Shown piece by piece: positions 63,056 to 64,000 of a stretch of DNA of 64,000 nt. A program made the translations under genes and the position numbers. The stretch is from Muricoccus roseus (GTDB taxonomy: Bacteria; Pseudomonadota; Alphaproteobacteria; Acetobacterales; Acetobacteraceae), in assembly GCF_900141905.1 (NCBI RefSeq), contig NZ_FQZF01000013.1:62001-126000 (forward strand), written 5' to 3'. Position 1 is the first letter of the stretch. Every line of letters begins with the position of its first letter. The notes under the pieces were generated by a model. That model was not told where the DNA came from, did no database searches, and saw only the letters and a list, made by a program, of their open reading frames with translations.

Positions 63056-63759
63056 CGGCAGCGTTCTTCGATTATCCCAAGGCTGCAGCATTCGGCCGGG
63101 TTGTCCCCAAAAGCCGCATCTACGAGCATGCGGGCGCCAGCACGGCGCTCCGGGACCTTTTCGTCACCCAGGTTGACCAAATCGTTTGGAAGTACAAGCT
63201 GGCCCCAGAAACCACTAACCTCGCGGCGACGAAGGCCGTCAAGGAGATCCAGGTGTTCGGCATCAGCCTGCGCACCGGCAACCTCGACGAAGAAGTGCTG
63301 CGGGCGATCGACCGGGCAATCCCCTTCCCGCTGATCTTCGAGCTCACATGGTCCGGAAAGCGCAAGGCGGTGGCCGCTTTCAAGCGGCCGAGTGATGCCG
63401 CTTCCACGAAGTGGGTTGTCAGCGGCTATTTCGCGACCGATTGGGCACCTGACGACGCGCCGCGCCGGCCATTGCCGGTCGCCCTCAATCTCGGCGGTCT
63501 CTACGACTCCCTCATCACGGCGCTGATGCCGAAGTCCGCCGCCGAAGCGGAGCAAGCCGGTGAGGACATCCAGACGCGCGTAGCGCGGGTGGAGGCGATC
63601 CGGGTCAAGACGCGGGAAGTGGACCGGATCAGGGCCCGCCTGGCCCGCGAGAAGCAGTTCAACAAGCGCGTGGCGATCAATGCCGAGCTGCGCGCCGCAC
63701 GGCAGGAACTGGAGCGCCTTTCCGGCCGCGTACCCGTCACTGCCATGACGAATGAGTAA
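63052..63759 (+). CDS. DUF4391 family protein
   Basis: A 235-residue protein starting in an ATGA overlap with the helicase stop. Conserved-looking segments are MTAAFFDYPKAAAFGRVVPK, SRIYEHAGAS, IVWKYKLAPETTNLAATKAV and IDRAIPFPLIFELTWSGKRK. The last 60 residues form a long charged helix or coiled coil (VDRIRARLAREKQFNKRVAI). DUF4391 proteins occur between SNF2-type helicases and type III Mod-like methyltransferases; no biochemical role is known to me. Confidence 0.9.
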   Translation: MTAAFFDYPKAAAFGRVVPKSRIYEHAGASTALRDLFVTQVDQIVWKYKLAPETTNLAATKAVKEIQVFGISLRTGNLDEEVLRAIDRAIPFPLIFELTWSGKRKAVAAFKRPSDAASTKWVVSGYFATDWAPDDAPRRPLPVALNLGGLYDSLITALMPKSAAEAEQAGEDIQTRVARVEAIRVKTREVDRIRARLAREKQFNKRVAINAELRAARQELERLSGRVPVTAMTNE

Positions 63760-63769
63760 GGGAATGACG

Positions 63770-64000
63770 ATGGATAAGCTGAAGATGCACAGCCCTGACC
63801 TGAGCCAGGAGAACATCGGGAAGATCCGCGACCTGTTCCCCAGCTGCGTGACCGAGGCACGCGACGAGGTGACGGGGGTAGTGCGTCTAGCGGTAGACTT
63901 CGATCAGCTGCGCCAGGAGCTGAGCGACCACATCGTCGAAGGGTCACAGGAGCGGTACCGGTTGGATTGGCCCGGAAAACGCGAGGCGTTGATCACTGCG
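63770..64000 (+). CDS. site-specific DNA methyltransferase, type III Mod-like (3' end outside window)
   Basis: The 77 visible codons start MDKLKMHSPDLSQENIGKIR, then VDFDQLRQELSDHIVEGSQE, RYRLDWPGKREALITA. This is the standard start of type III Mod adenine methyltransferases, before the catalytic motifs, which lie beyond the edge. The ATG at 63770 has GGGA six bases upstream; an ATG at 63764 is also possible. A Res-type subunit is expected next. Confidence 0.85.
   Translation, partial: MDKLKMHSPDLSQENIGKIRDLFPSCVTEARDEVTGVVRLAVDFDQLRQELSDHIVEGSQERYRLDWPGKREALITA

Overview
The window joins about 9.2 kb of very GC-rich chromosome to about 55 kb of an integrated conjugative element that continues past the right edge. 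The chromosomal genes (Bug/TctC-type solute-binding protein, tRNA-Gln, Ppx/GppA phosphatase, RlmE, GuaB, a small lipoprotein, an RsmB-like methyltransferase, a GNAT acetyltransferase, GuaA) and their composition suggest an alphaproteobacterium, perhaps of the Roseomonas/Acetobacteraceae type. The genus is an inference from gene content and cannot be proved here.

A tyrosine recombinase starts 294 bp after the guaA stop codon, and everything to its right is element. The backbone is Tn4371-like, of the trb (P-type) kind: integrase; LysR regulator; DUF2274; trbI-G-F-L-K-J-E-D-C-B; copG; traG; DUF3363 relaxase; lytic transglycosylase; DUF736; traF-like S26 peptidase; DUF2840; a ParG-like protein; parA; repA; an HTH protein; DUF6499/DUF2285 proteins; DUF2493; a toprim protein; a strawberry-notch-type helicase/methylase; a ParB-like protein; and an ArdC-type antirestriction protein. 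Nearly all of this is on the minus strand, with many 4-nt ATGA overlaps. The right-hand attachment site is not in the window.

Cargo sits between the backbone modules. (1) 11.1-15.7 kb: ZIP transporter, heavy-metal P-type ATPase, thioredoxin-reductase-like flavoprotein and a cut-off HAD gene. This block is flanked by a diverged direct repeat of the integrase 3' end plus alpA. (2) 27.0-30.5 kb: a hipBA toxin-antitoxin pair enclosed by a direct repeat of the trbB 5' end and leader, then arsR and an arsenite permease. (3) 33.3-36.3 kb: a His-rich repeat peptide, MgtC-like protein, membrane protein, CDF exporter and zinc-ribbon protein, read from a MerR-type promoter although no merR gene is visible. 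(4) From 58.5 kb, on the plus strand: a DUF4143 ATPase, then an operon of an SNF2-type helicase, a DUF4391 protein and the start of a type III-like DNA methyltransferase. This looks like a restriction-like defence system and is cut by the window edge.

The most interesting non-coding signal is a family of structured 5' leaders in front of DNA-interacting genes: ParB-like (57.2 kb), ArdC (58.3 kb), the helicase/methylase (53.8 kb) and probably DUF2493 (48.1 kb). Their context recalls the published radC RNA motif.
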